Part shown: one piece after another, positions 40,401 through 55,400 of the stretch
Layout: each line of letters opens with the position of its first letter
Numbering within the stretch: position 1 is the first letter of the stretch
Assembly (NCBI GenBank): GCA_030847615.1
Contig: JAUMIR010000004.1
Location: forward strand, 220,833,001-220,897,000
Length of the DNA: 64,000 nucleotides
Direction of reading: 5' to 3'
From: Gambelia wislizenii
Taxonomy: Eukaryota > Chordata > Lepidosauria > Squamata > Crotaphytidae
Notes under the pieces: model-generated
The model's database searches: none
What the model was told of the DNA's origin: nothing
Seen by the model: the letters and a program-made list of their open reading frames with translations, nothing else
Made by a program: the position numbers and the translations under genes

Positions 40401-43400
40401 CTGTGCTTTTCATTTTTACTGCCCAAGTGTAGTATCCTACATTTCTCCCTGTATAAATTCATTTTGTTAGTTTTGGCCCAGTTTTCTAATCTGTTAAAGT
40501 CAGTTTGAATTCTGGTCCTATCCTCTGCGGTTTTAGCTACCCCTCCTAATTTGGTGTCATCTGCAAACTTGATAAGCTATTCCCTCATCCAAGTCATTGA
40601 TAAAGATGTTGAATATCACTGGGCCCAGGACAGAACCCTGTGGCACCCCTCTGGTCACTTCTCTCCAGGATGAAGAGGGGCCATTGGTGAAGGCCGTGTG
40701 GGGGGAGTGGGGAGGGCAGGGAAGGCCTCCGCGGGCCCTCCGGAGGCCCCGCGAAGGCCCTGTGGGGGAGTGGGGAGGGCTGGGAAGGCCTCCGCGGGGC
40801 CTCCGGATGGTCTTCGGAGGCCCCGCGAAGGCCCTGTGGGGGAAGTGGGGAGGTCAGGGATGGCCTCCGCGGGGCCTCCGGAGGGTCTCCGGAGGCCCCG
40901 CAAAGGCCCTGTGGGTGGAGTGGGGAGGGCAGGGAAGGCCTCCGCAGGGCCTCCGGAGACCCTCCGGAGGCCCCACGAAGGCCCTTGGGGGGGAATGGGG
41001 AGGGCCGCGAAGGCCTCCGCGGGGCCTCCGGAGACCCTCCGGAGGCCCCGCGAAGGCCCTGGGGAGGCGGGGGAAAGCTACTATGGGGCCTCCGGAGGCC
41101 CCATGGTCGCTATGGCAGGGGAGGGGGGGGCAAACAGTATTTGTGGATTTTTCACATTCGTGGGGGTCTGTGGAACGTAACCCCCGCGAATGTGAAGGGA
41201 CGACTGTAACTTTATAAAAAAGTGGTAATATTCGTCTGGCATGAGTTGTTTTTCAAAAACCCATGTTGACTTTTAATGATCACAGCATTCCCTTCTAAGT
41301 GCTTACAGAGTGTTTAATGATGTGCTCTAGAATCTTTCCTAGTATTGATGTCAGGCTGACTGGGCGATAATTATTTGGGTCTTCTCTCCCCCCCCCGCCT
41401 TTTTTTTTTTTTTTAAATGGGGACAACATTTGCCCTTTTCCAGTCTGCTGGGACCTCTCCTGTTCTCCAGGATTTCTCAAAGATTATTGCCAGTGGTTCT
41501 GAGATTACTTCTGCCAGTTCTTTTAGTACCCTTGGATGAAGTTCATCTGGCCATGGAGACTTGAATTCATTTATACTGGCTAGGTATTCCTAAACTACCT
41601 CTTTACCTCTTCTATGCTGCATTTTCCCTACTGCATCATTTGCTCCATTTTCTCCAGGTTGAGCACTGTTCTCCTTTTGGGAGAAGACCAAGGCAAAGAA
41701 GGTGTTGAGTAGCTCTGCCTTTTCTCTGCCCCATTAGCATTTTGCCACCTTCTCCCCGCAGCGGTCCTACCACTTCCTTGTTCTTTCTTTTGCTATGGAC
41801 ATATCCAAAAAAGCCCTTTTTATTGTTTTTAACTTCTCTAGCAAGCCTGAGCTCTATTTGTGCTTTTGCTTTTCTGATTTTTCCCCTACACGAGCTGGCT
41901 ATTTGTTTGAATTCTTTGGTGAATTCTCTCTTTTTCCATTTCTTGTACATGTTCCTTTTAAGTCTTAGCTCAGTTGAAAGTTCTTTAGACATCCATACTG
42001 GTTTCTTTAGACACCTGCCATTTTTCCTCCACATTAGAACTGTTTGAAGTTGTGCCTTCAATATCTCGCTTTTTAAGAAACTCCCATCCATCATGTCCTC
42101 TCTTCTCTTTTAGTATTCCTGACAATGGGATCATCCTTAGTAATTCCCTAAGTTTTCTGAAATCAGCTTTCTTAAAGTCTAGAAGGCATGTCTGACTACA
42201 CTTGGCTTCCCCTTTCCTCTGTATAACAAACTCCAGGAGAACATGGTCACTGCCCCCCTAAGGATCCCACTACTTCCATCCCAGCCCCCGTTAGAACAGA
42301 ACAAACAGCAGGATATTCATCCCTGTATGTTTCCCCCACCCCTCCCAGCTGGGCAAGTCCTTCATGCTCCACAGATGATCTAACGGCCATCTGCTAGGAT
42401 CTTTAACTGGCCTCAGAAACAAATCCTTCTCTTACAGTCCCTCCTTATACTTGCTCGGGATTCAAAATGGCAACAAGAACTGGCTGCTTAACAAACAGCA
42501 AGTATACCTGGGAAATTATTACAGCTGGAACAGTAGGTTGAGAGCTGCATGGCCCCCATACTGCATTGTAGTGTAGGATTTAACACTAATTTGGTTCCAT
42601 ATGGTGGCAGCAGGTGCCTTGTATCAACTGAGTGCAAAAGGAAATCCTACAAATGAGCTGCTACTCACATATAGTAGCATTATGGAAGCATCCTAATTGC
42701 AAGGAACCAATATCTGGGAGCAATCGCTCACATGCAGTAGTTTCTTCGCAGACAGTTGCGTTCAGTGCATGCATGCAGGCTGGAGGGTGGATCAGACAGT
42801 GAGATACAATGTTAAGGGCAGTACAAGAAGCATGACTCTGCCCTATTGCATTATGAGACTGTCCCACATGTAAGTAATGCATGAACATGGCTTATGCTGA
42901 AATGAAAATGGTCCCCAAAATTGAATGCCCACACCATTCTAATGAGCGGGTGTATATGTGTCATATTGAGTGTTTAAAGAACAATGCCAAAAGTCTTGTT
43001 AAGACATGGCTCGTGTTTTACATGATGTTTTCATTTACAAAGAAAAACTGAGAGAACACAAACCCACACTTCCACTACTACTTTTTCCCCATAAAAGCAA
43101 TAACCCCAAATCTGACCTTTTCAAGATAAGCATCCATGTTCTCACTTGTAATAGACGGATCTGTAACAAACTCAAAGAGCTCTCTCACTGTCATCACAGC
43201 AACATTGTATTTCCGGAAAAAATCTGCCAGAAAGGACAAACAAGTTGACATTTGGATATTAAGACCATTAGTGCCACTTCCATAAACCCAGGTGGCAACA
43301 AATACACTTCTGGCTTCTGAACTCCAATAAAAACAGCTAAAAGACTTGCAAACTCTTCTGAGGGAGTTACCAACAGTTCTTCTGAATATTTCAAGTACAA

Positions 43401-46400
43401 CATACTCAAAAATCTCATTTGAAACCATCTGGTTTATTTTTTTTTATTATCGTTTCATTTCAGACTCTGTATTTTAAAATCTGAACAGTTCTGCCAGGTA
43501 GCTAAACCACATACGCAAAGGAGGACATTGGAGCTGAGGCACCAAATTTTGTAGGCATCACTTATCAAAGCAAGATAAAATAGGAGAGAACTACCCTGAA
43601 GCCTCAAGTTCCCCAGCACCTTTTTTTGCCTTCAAGGTGCTGATACTATTATTGTTATTACATCTTTATCTGGTTATATACTCTCACAAAGCACTTGCAT
43701 GAATATGCAACAAAATATAACACAATTTCTGATCATTAAAATACCATAAGGTATCAATATTAAAGTAGCTTTAAAAATAATGCCAGCATTTGCTAAAACA
43801 CAGGTCCACAAAGGTACCCAAATGGAAACCAGGAACCCTTTCACACTACACAATTATACCACTATGACTTCACTTTAACTTCCAAGGTGCTATCCTAATG
43901 GAATCCTGGGATTTACAGTTTCAGGAGTATTTAAAAATAGACAGCCAGAGACCTCTAATGCCTCACCAAAAATTTAGGATTCCATAGGATGTAGCCATGG
44001 CAGTTAAAGTGGAATCATAGTGCTACAACTGTGTATATGAAAGGGCTCCAGAATAAGAACATCTTTAAGAACCTCCTGAAAACAAGTGGGGAAAGCATAC
44101 ACATCTCCTTGAGGTGATACTGTTCCGGTAATACGGAGTCAACACATCAAAGAACCCTGTCACTGGTATTCACCAGCCTGATAGCTCTCAGCTTGACAGA
44201 TCAGAAAGCAAGGCTTCAGATCCTGATCTCAATGCTTAGTGACGGTCATGTGACAGAAGGCCATCTTGGTGAATTTTCCATATCTAAATCCACCACTAAT
44301 ATAGACTTTATTACTGGCTGAACTAAACCCTGGGAAAGAAACTAACCTTGGTATTAAGAAACTAAGAAAAGCTACATCTAGGGCTACATTGAGCTAGAAC
44401 CAACTTACACGACTTTCATGAAATCAGGCTTGAGACAGGGCTCCTGTCATGGGTTATATTCTCAAACAGTACACACAGCTCCTCTTTACTTGTAAAGCTG
44501 GTGACACTGGTGTAGCTAGTGCTGTCACAGATCAGGGGTGGGGAACATTTCTTCAGTTCTGGAGCTAATTTTGGAAGGGCACTGGGGTTTACATTCCTTG
44601 GTGGGGCCAAGGACAGAGTGGGTGAGATGGAAGTCAGGAGTAAGCCTAACCATGCAGAAGCTTTCAAACCTCCACAGCTCAGCTTAATTATATCTATGGA
44701 GCTTAAATACCTTTAAACACAGTGATGTCTGGTCAGAAGGGATAGAAAAATCTTATGGGTTGGATTGGGTAACGTGGGCTGTGGACTATTCTCCATCCCT
44801 TTTGTACATCTTCCTGCAATTTCTTTTTAAAAAGTTGAGAACTTCATGACCCATTCAAATAGCATGCCTATGAGCTACTGTGATCAGTTTCATGCAAGCA
44901 GATCTGCCATCTTACAGGACAAGAATAAATCATACATTGCTGCTGACCAAGATGAAATCCCTTGCCTAGAGCACCTCTGGCTTTCGGGCTGGTCCCAATT
45001 ATACTACTCACCATTGATATTGGCACAGTCTTTTCTCAGAAATTCTAAAGCATGAGGGTGATCATGTTCAACAGACTGCGATACATCTATGATATATACT
45101 TCTCCACTATGATACCTAGAAAAGGCCACATTCTTTTGTTATTAAGATTATTATTCCAAAACAGTCTTAAATCTACAAGTGGCTTTCAAGAGAATATCCT
45201 ACCATTTACCTGGAGGAGTGATAGCCTTTGAATCTTTAACAATTTTAAATCATAAGTCATTTCTGTGAAACAATGTCAGAATGAAGAAGACGAAGGAAGG
45301 GGAAGCAAAAAAAGAAATGTGGCAGCACCTTCAAGACTTACTTGCATTTATTTTTGCATGAGCTTTCGTAGCTATAAACCCATTTCTTCAGATGCATTAC
45401 CAAGTGGCTCCTAGTTACTCTTAAAGATGCTGCCACATTTCCCTTTTTCTTCCCCTTCCTTCTTCCTTTTTATGCCGCAAGAAACTAACACAGCTCCTTC
45501 CTTGAAAAATGTCATAATGAAAAAGCTTTAAGTCAATTTAAAAGTTTGTGTCTGTGTTTTATGTTGATACTTGTATTTTAAGCATTTCCTTCATTTGTCT
45601 CTTCTTGGGCATTCTCACATACTGTTCTGCAAGCCAAAGAAGAGGTAGAGATGGGGAAAAAAAGCAAAGAGCCCATCCCAAGTGTGCAGGTGACTTGAAA
45701 TCCATGAACAAATGGGTATAGAATTGACTTACAAAGATCCTAAATCAAAGGTTTAACTTTAAGAAGGAGTTTGGGATTTTCCTGATCTTCTCTAATGTGC
45801 AAATAAAAATGACAGCAGGAATTTCTTTGTAAAATTGGCATTCATTCCAAGGATTTGGACCAGTCAATTGTTGACTGACTCTCCATGTGTTTACTCACAG
45901 CAACTGTTACACTCCTTCATATGAAAGCTAGTGGGGAAAGACTTTAGGGTACAGGACTGATCCCATCCACCATGGGCCACACTGTGTCAGGGCTGTTGCT
46001 GTACCCTCATACCACTGGCCCACCAGCCAAAGTGCCTGCAGTGAGGGGTCATCTGGCCAACACTACAAAGAGATTCCACAGCCCTAACTCAGCACTAAGT
46101 GCTTCATGTACTTTGCATCAGTAATTCTTCAAGAAGCCTTGTCAGGAAGGCAGATTGGTAACAGCTGAGCTTACAGAAGAGGGCTTACTTGCTTAAGGCC
46201 AGTAACTTTCACATGGAACAGGCCCTGGAACTTTTCCAGCTGGTATTTTGCCAATGAGAGTGGCTTCTCTCTCCCTCCCATCCCCAACCTCCTTATGTGG
46301 GGAAAATAAGGAGAGAGTGCAGCCAGGTTTATTCAGCCACTGATTTGAGAGCCAGAGGAGTCCCACACAAGGGGAGGTGAGAAACAAAAGTTGTTATTCC

Positions 46401-49400
46401 GGCTACAAAAGCCTTCTGTTTTGGTCCCCACTCTTGCTCTTTCTTTCTTTAAGGGAACTTCCACAGCTTGGATTTTGTACCCCAATAGGACAGGATTAGG
46501 CCACAGCTGGGGTTCCCCTTCCGTGCATTAAGTATTATTAGCACCGTCATATCAGGATAGTGAGGGATGTTTGACCAACAGTCTAATTCCTATACCCTGT
46601 TGTACATTACAGTTCCAGTTCCCAGACTTACTGTAGATAATAGCGAACCCTATTAAAAGGTAAAGGACTTCCAATACAAGCATACCATAAAGTTGTGTTG
46701 GAGAACCTAGATGTCCAGAGAGGACACCTCTCTAGGCATTTCCCAGCACAAGTCTATGGTATGTGTCCCTATTTTTTCAGCCACAGATAACTGAAACCGT
46801 GGATATTGGTTCTGTGGATACAGGGTATGACTATACTTGCACATTACAGAAGGTTATCCAACGTTCCTTAGCTAACCTAAAAAATGATTTTAGGAAACAG
46901 GTAGGACCCCTGTATCCACTGGAGACTGCTTCCAGGGCCCCCCGTGGATACTGAAAACCGCAAATAACAGCGAATGTCACTGAAAATAATGGGACTTCCA
47001 GTTGTCTCAGAGGACCCAGAAAATGGCTAGAGAGGACGCATTTTCTAGGAAGACTCTATGGTAGGTGTGCTGTTTTGTGTCCCATGGATAACTGAATCAG
47101 TGAATAATGTATCAGTGGATACAGGGGTTATACTGTATTTCATTTTGTAGCATAAATTCAGCTCTTACTTACTTTGGGAAGATAAGGCTATCTCTAAAAA
47201 ATATTTCAACAAACAGCAGCACAAGAATCTTGCAAATTCAAAAGCTGTGAAACCAGAAAGATCATATCCTACCTAAGGGCAGAGTTGTACAACAGAACTT
47301 TTAAACATGATATAAGTCAATCATAACTATCAATGAAGACATACAGCATATTGAATTCACTGAGATCCGCATGAACAAGCTTGGCATCCTGATACATTCT
47401 TCTCATGTACTGGATAACTTGCAGATACAACTCCCGAGCTTTCGACTCCGATAACTGGGCATTTTTCAACAAAGGAGCAGGCCTTAGATCAAAAGGGGGG
47501 GGGGGGGGAGAAACAAACACAGGCTAAAACACCAGCACAAAGCAGAAGCTATCCTTCTTTTCAATAACACACAACCACTTTGGTTCCATATAGAGAGCAA
47601 GGATGTGCTGAAATGAACCTCTAACACAAGCCAGCACTTGGCCACACCAGACAACCCAATGGATCAAGCTGAACAATTAAGTAGCCTTCATTTTTTCAGG
47701 CTGGGGGCTCACAAGCTATGCAAAGAGAGCCAAACACATTGAAGGTATGTGTTTTAATGTGCAAGAAAGCCACCCTTATTTTAGTGGGTTGCAACCCAAA
47801 AAAGCAATGGTGTGAGGCAATGCAAGCAAATCAGATATGCTTAGTTGCTGAAGAACAGTCTTGTCCTGCAATCATAGATCAGACAAGAGAAAAAATATTA
47901 CTGTACTGTAGCCCAGGCCATTCACGTTAGTGATGATGATAATGATTGAGGCATTGCCAAAATGATCCTTTCACTGTCCTGTGCACTGACAATATAATGA
48001 TTCCCCCATTACACTGGTAAGCCAGCATTAGATCACCCAAGACTCTTACTAGAGAGGGTTTGCCAACTGTCCCTACCTCCCTTCCAACTAACAACCTACC
48101 ATCAGACATAATCCTTTCTGAGGATTACTGCAGGATGGGGAATGTGTGTCCCTTCAGATATTGGTGAACTGTTGTCATGCTGGCTACGGCTGATGGGAGA
48201 TCCAATATCAAGGGTATACTAATATAATGTATTATATACTAATGTATACTAAAATGTATACTAATAAAATGTAATGAAGCTTCTTCATACAGAGCTGAGA
48301 ATACTTACATGTCATTTTTGCCAATAAAGCCCATAACAAGAACATGACTTCTTAGCATAATGGGTTCTGGGCATGGGATTTGTGCAGTGTGCAACCTAAC
48401 AACAACAACAACAAAAACAATGCTCAAAGTTTTGTTCTCTAGTATGACACTGATATTGCATGCACACATGCATTCATACACCTTCTATATAAAAGAATCT
48501 GAGGAGTTGCTGCAAAAGTAGTAGGGTTTTTTTTCCCCTTCCTTAGTCTGACAATATTTAACAACAAGCATAGCAAGTAACTGCCAGTATTCACATTAAC
48601 ATAAATACTCAATAGTATGGAAACAAGGTACAGGCTAAGATGGAAGAAAAAAACAGGTCACCTTGTTAAATTCCTCATTTCTTTCTCTGCCCATGTCTTG
48701 ACCATTTTTCTTGGGTTTCCTTTACAGTATCCATGGCGAAACCTTGAGAAGATAACAAGAGAAATAGAGTTATTAAAACCAAGCATGGAAATTATTTTTG
48801 TGAAAAACATCAAGGTTTTACAAGTATATCGTTACCAGGGGTGGGGGGAATCTTCAGACTCACCTGAACTCTCCACTCACATATTTATCCCTGTCTTTAA
48901 ACATCAAGATAGATGTTTTGTAAATCTTTATGGCTCTGTTCTCTCCATTTGCAGTGCTGGCATGATACACATTAGCCTAGCAAATTCCACATGAGAAAAA
49001 AAGAGGACATATTAAGATATTATACACAGATTGTTTAAAATGAAAATTAGAACAGAATTTCTAAAAGTAATCAATGTCCTATGCAATCTGCCAATTATAA
49101 TCTACCAAGCCCAAGGGAGTTGGATAAAATTTGTTTTGCTGTCTGCCTGAATTGCAAAAACAGGGATGCTATTAAGCAATGAGCAGATACATGACTGGGG
49201 CAGTGGGTGTGTCACTACTTGTAGGCAAGATGTGAAGGTTACTTGTGTAAAGCTCACATTGTTGACATCTGCAGCCCCTGAACACTTGAGGCATGAACAG
49301 AAGTAAGGAACACTTGCATAGTTCTCCATTGGGATGGGAAACATGCCATGAGCCGACTTCAGAAACCCACCTCCCTATGGGATGGGGACAAAATCATTCA

Positions 49401-52400
49401 AGAACCTCTACTCCAAAATTGGTAATTCTCCTCAAAAGCAAAGTGAAGGGTCTAGTTTCAGTGTGTGAGGGACCTTTTCCAGAATGCTTTCATCCCCCCA
49501 AATTCCAGTTTTGAAAAGAAAAAAAAAGCCCCCTTTGGTAGGCCCCAGATGGGCAAAACTGGTCCAAAATCCACCAATGTTGCCTACCACTGTTCAAACT
49601 CTTACAAAACTATGCTCATCATAATGTGTACAAAATATCCAGAACAAATGCCTCTGCATGCAACGTTTATCATTTTCCTGAAAGGAAATTCCTATACAAA
49701 GTATATTGTTGACAGAAGAACAGTCCCTCTGCTTTTGCAAATCTGATTCTGCATGTACAGAATGCTCTCTGGTTCATGGCCTCAGCTAGATGCCAAGCAG
49801 TTAAAGTGAAAAGCAGCACAACAACTGGACATATAGAAGGGTATCTTTCACACAAATCTCTCAATCACAAGCTTATAATTTAATTTCTTGAACTAATGAT
49901 GCACCTAGCCAGCTCAAAAGAAACTAGACTGGTTTCCACAAGGAGTTTTTAAAATATCTGTTGATGAAAGGACAGCCAGCTGGGAAGCCTGCTACCCAAA
50001 TCTGATTCCAAAGGCAATTTTTTAAAAAAGCTTAGAAATTACACAGTTCTGCTTATGTTGTCCTGTACTGCCATGAGCAAGATCTGGCTTTTGCAGTTAA
50101 GACAGTAGAAATAAAAATAATTAACTTCGCGTCTATATTTAAGATGCCCCCTTAAATGTAAATGTTCAAGTATTATTCTAATGAAACTTTCAAAGATTAT
50201 TTGCTTTAATAGACTGACTTATCAAACACATCTCCTTTGGAATAAAAACTATAGTTTTCATTTTTAAATGGGGCATTATATATCACAGTAAGCACCATCT
50301 CTGAAGAGACACTGAGCTAGTTTGCATACTAACCACTTTGCTAAACCACTGAGCTTCAGGAAGCTGTGCTCTGCTCACACTATTCCATCCTCCTCCAGTG
50401 CGTGTGCAAGGAGACACTGGGAGTTTTTGCTTCTATTTGATTAACCATAGTTTGTTGTGTCATTTGAACCCAATGAGCTACATAGTTAATCTTAACTACA
50501 GTTTGTTGACACAGGTGTCATTTTAAAATTAATCTTAGTTCAGACTACCCAATTTAGGTTCAAATGACACGTCAATCTGTGATTAATCCAAAATGGAAGC
50601 TTACAATTTCCTGAAAAACCTAAGAAAGGTGTGTGTGTGAAAGTCCAAGGCTTGCTGTGGCTAATTCTTGTAACAAAAAGCTATGGTTTACTCTTGTGTG
50701 CAAACTGTCCCATTCTCTGTATCTGTGAGAGAAGGTTTCTTCTTTCTGGAAATTTGTATTAGAACTTGTACAAAAAACAAAGCAATTCTTTTAGAGTATC
50801 TGTTTTACATCTGTTGTGTGTTCAATAAAGAGCATCCTTTTAGTAGATCAACAGTTCAGTTTAACTAAAACTGCTGCAGTCTTATTTACAATGAAACCAA
50901 CCTCTTTCCCAGTGCTGATGCAGCCATTGATCTCTGATATGACACCTCTAGTTAGCATCTTGAACAAGATCATTCGCGTTCTTGGGTCCAGAACCTTAGA
51001 AAAGACAGAACACCCCGCCCCCCAAAATCTGTTACTTAGGGAAAAGTCCTTTTCACGTTTGAAATGGAAAGGAATGGCTAAAAGCTGAACATATATCTTA
51101 TTTTGGAATATCTGTATTATTTAACTGATTGAGTTGTCCCCTTGCAGGGAGGGGACAAAAGGGTGAAACCTAATCCCAGGCTCCATCGCCAAGTGGAAAA
51201 ACTTCACAGGGCACTTTGGCTGAGACATCAATGATGACAGTGAGTATGGCCATTCCTCCATCATTCAGCCTTTAGAAGAATTCAACTTCATACCATAAAA
51301 TTGTTCCCTACTATTGCCCTACAGAGTAATCTGAACAGGATTTTACTGACCTGAGCCCCTGTATAAGGGGGAAAAACCTAATATACTGAGGCTGGCATCC
51401 TATTAGAAGCATACACAGATACATGTCCACCTTGTATCTGTGTACATCTCTTCTTGATCAATATGGAGATGGGGATTTCCTTCCTTCCTCACAATGAACA
51501 AAGTTTCACTGGACACATTGTAGAATCATTGCAATTTCCCTTTCCCCAGCCATTCTGTGCCTGGTGGAGACCACTGAGGGATCACAAAAGTGTATGGATC
51601 TGTCCCCATGGACAGGAGAAAGGATTACATCATCTGATAAGACTTCTGAAGGATCCCAGCAGACCTCGGTGGAAGATATGATCGTTTTGCATCTGGCTAC
51701 AGAGCCAGAGCCAGAGCCAAATATTTTTCCAATCCTCCACCGCTCTCACCAGACATAAGTGGACATCAGGAGAGCTGAAGCAACTCCATGAAAGGCCTGG
51801 GGGTTGGTGAATGGGCAGCTGTAGTGTTAAATTCTGCTAGTGGGATTACTATGCTATAATGGATACAGAACTGTGGCCTAAGTGTAGTACATATTTTAAT
51901 AAACTGAAGGCCACACCGGCAGGTGCATGAAGCAGCATGGGAATGATTAACATTGCAAAAGATTCCAGTTTATAAATGTATCTCTGCATTTGTTGGCCAT
52001 GTGTAAATCAGTGTATTTTCTATTTTTAACAACATGTATGGATCCTTTTTCTAACCAAAAACAAAAGTGAATTGCCTCTCCCAACAATCTCTAGGGGAAT
52101 GGGAATCAACCTTTGAAACTGGCTGTACAAGCCCCTCAAACTGTTTAATGTTAAAAAAACAAAGAAAAAAAAACCCTCTTTCACAACCAGAAGTGGATTT
52201 TCTGCCACTTCCAGTTCTGGGGGAGCATTCTGGGACGATCACATGGCTCCTGGAGGATCCAGGAGAGAAATTGGCCTTAGGCTGCAAAAGTCTACCCCTG
52301 CACAAGGAAGAAGATCTTACCAATTTCAGCGGACTTGCATCTGGGTAAAGATTATGGGAAGGATCACTGGCAAAATTTCGCACTTTAGTCGCACACGCAA

Positions 52401-55400
52401 TACACCTTTCCCTCCTTCCTCTTTAGCCCTCCACATTAAGCTAAAACCAGCTCTGGTACATTTCCCAGGCCTAGAGAATTGGTTTTGCTGTTTTGCCAGA
52501 AGAACTCCAGGATTTAAATCTGTCCTTCATTGGTGTGGTTTTTGAAGGATGACACCTTCTAATTCTGGTAAAAATGAGGATTTTTGCATTTAACTCTAAT
52601 AACATGCATGACTTACTTGTTCTACTGTTGCTCTGTCCGATTTATCTTTCACCCGATACCTGGTGGAAATAAAACAAATATATGATAACATAATGGTTCA
52701 GAATGGGGCGGTGGGGTCAGACTACTGATAACTAAAACCTATTCAGGAAAGGTGACAATGCCACCAATACACAGGTATTTTGAGCAGAAAGAACGAAGTG
52801 AATAACCAAATATTTCCTCATGGTCAAAGTCAATGATCTCAGTACTGCAATTCAGACAGACTTCATCACAGCCAAAAACAATTAGTGTGGATTACAACAC
52901 TGTTGAATAATTATCCCAATTACCCCTGGGTGAACCTGTCTATAATTTTCTCTGACTGACTGTAAAATTAACTGTTAGTGCAAAACAAAATTGCAAATAA
53001 ATTGATTTTTCAAAGCTAACCTGGGCCTTTTCATTTGAGTATTAACATCATTTCCAGGCTTGAGCACTCATGAGGAATTTCACCTTTCTCTCTAACCAAA
53101 ATACAGTAGAACCCCTGCATCCATGGGGGATTGATTCCGGGCCCCACTGCGGAGGGTGACATCCGCAGATAATAACGAACACCGCTGCCACCATGCCAGA
53201 ACCCTCCTCTCGCCCGCACACCGTGCTGGAACACCCCCTCACAAGGTCACCTTCTCCCTCCCTCCCTCGCTTGCCCACCATGTATCTAACCTTGGGGATT
53301 ATGATGTCAAAAATAAAAATCAAGCAGACTTTTATCACAAATGCTGCCAGACAAATTTGCAAGTGATCCATATCTGGATGGAACTTGCTTCGAGGCAAGA
53401 CTGCACTCCTATTCATACCTGCCCAGGATTAAGACCAAATGAACATGCTGGGGTTTGCTTCATTGGTAGGTTTTATATCCAACACCTAGTTTTAACTAGA
53501 GCAGATCCACTGAATCAACAGGATTTGTATACGTTTTGACTTATAATTCAGCAGTCAATTCAACATGCTAGTTGGGCCTAGCAATGGTGGGGTTTTTTGT
53601 ACACCTAAGTTTATGTTCTGCATATGTTCCTGGACTCTACAAATGAAGCAAACTCCCTGCCTTTCTCACTACTGGCTATATTTGCTGGGACTGCTGGAAG
53701 TTGCAGTTCAAAAAAGTATGGATGGCCACACTATTCCACCCTGTACCAAAACATCCAATAATTCTACATCGACATTTTAAACCTTATTTATCAAAATGTC
53801 ATCTGCTACAGAAGAATGTAAACCTTTATCAGCCGAAACAACCAACAGAAAATTTTGTAAAACATTTATCATAATAATGTATGTCCACATTACTTACAAA
53901 TCTGCTTCTCTTTGCCTGGACTTCTCTGTAACTCTGTTTATAACAGAATCAGCAAAATGTAGTTTGTCTGAAGAATATGAACATATATATTAAGGAGGAA
54001 TTAAAATACAAATATTCCTCTTTCTTCAACCTCACCTCCCAATGTAAAACTAGCTTTACTAATATGACCAGAAAAAATGAAACATCCCCCCACCAAGAAT
54101 CACAGAGAAAAAAGAGGTTATAGATATTACATTTGAAAGTTAACATCCCTGACATAGGGATGAGTAGCCTGCATTCATCATTCCTTTAGAACAGGGGTAT
54201 GCAAAGTGTACCCATGGGCCTCATGCAACAACCAGGGCCATTTTTCTAAGGCTCAGGGCCTCCCAGGGGTCATTTCCCCACCCCCATTTTTTTTTGCTCC
54301 AAAATGCCTCAAAATGATCTCTAGAATATGGAGGACATTTCCATCACATTTGGAGCCCTCTTGGACCCCCTTCCCAGGGTCAAAACAATTATTTGTAAAA
54401 AATTTGAACCAAAATGTCCTCTAGGGCCTAGAAGGACCCCAAAACATAGTAAAAATGCCCCCTAGAGGGTGTTTTGTGGCATCTGGGGGACACAAATTTG
54501 ATATATTTTTTTTTCATGAGTGGGTGTGCTGGTGGTGTGGCCCTCAAAGTTACCCTGGGGGTCTAATGTAGCCCCTTGGCCTTCCACAGTTGCCCACTCA
54601 TGAGTGAGACCCCTCTAGCTATCTCTTGACTTTATACAAAGTGGCACCCGGAAAGGACCTATCCTGAGTTACAAATTGGAATTCTGTGAGCAGAAGGAAC
54701 CTGGTATGAACAATTTCTTTTGCTTTGGTTGATGGGAGCTCCATGACTTATCCCAACCCCCTTCGTTGTAGCAGACACAATGGGGTACAGAGAGAAAAAA
54801 AGGAAGGGTTTAGAGTTGCCTTCTCCAACATGGTCAATTCAGATGTTTTAGATTAAAATTCCTAGGATCCCTGACCACTGGCCATGCTGGCTGGGCCTGA
54901 TGGTAGCAGTAGGCAAATCCATATTGAGAACATATTGGAAAAGGCTGAGTTAAAGCAGGTTAGGGAAGCTCTGATGGTCCAAAAATTTGGGACTATAATT
55001 GCCCAAAGCTCCTGCCAGTATACCAAAGGTAAGTGGTAAGTGGTTGTGAAAGTTGTAGCACAAGAAAAGATGTTGTGATGTGCAGAGAGAGAAGATAATA
55101 TATCACAGGGTACGCAAAGAGAAAGAGAATGTATTAACAAAGCATGAATTAAAAAAGAAAATGCTGAATTAGAATTTAACAAGCTCTGCATGGTTAATTT
55201 AGCAATGCACCCCTTTCAAGTTATGAAAGATATAAAACTGATTGTAGAGAAAACTGCTAGTCCTTATAAAAATCTCCCTTGCTCTAGTGATTATAGTTTC
55301 GATTGCATGGAGAGAGAAAGAGGATAATTCAATTCCTTTCCTTTCCTTGTAATAAGAAACCCCTCCTTGATTCACACCTCCCTGATTTCCTGAAATGTAT

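Noticed and set aside
40597..41217. 206-codon Gly/Arg/Pro-rich frame
   Set aside because: It is a CR1 fragment fused to the tandem hairpin MITE. The composition explains the open frame.
43078..43428. 116-codon frame as a separate gene
   Set aside because: Its conserved half is RIOK1 exon 12; the rest is intron read-through.
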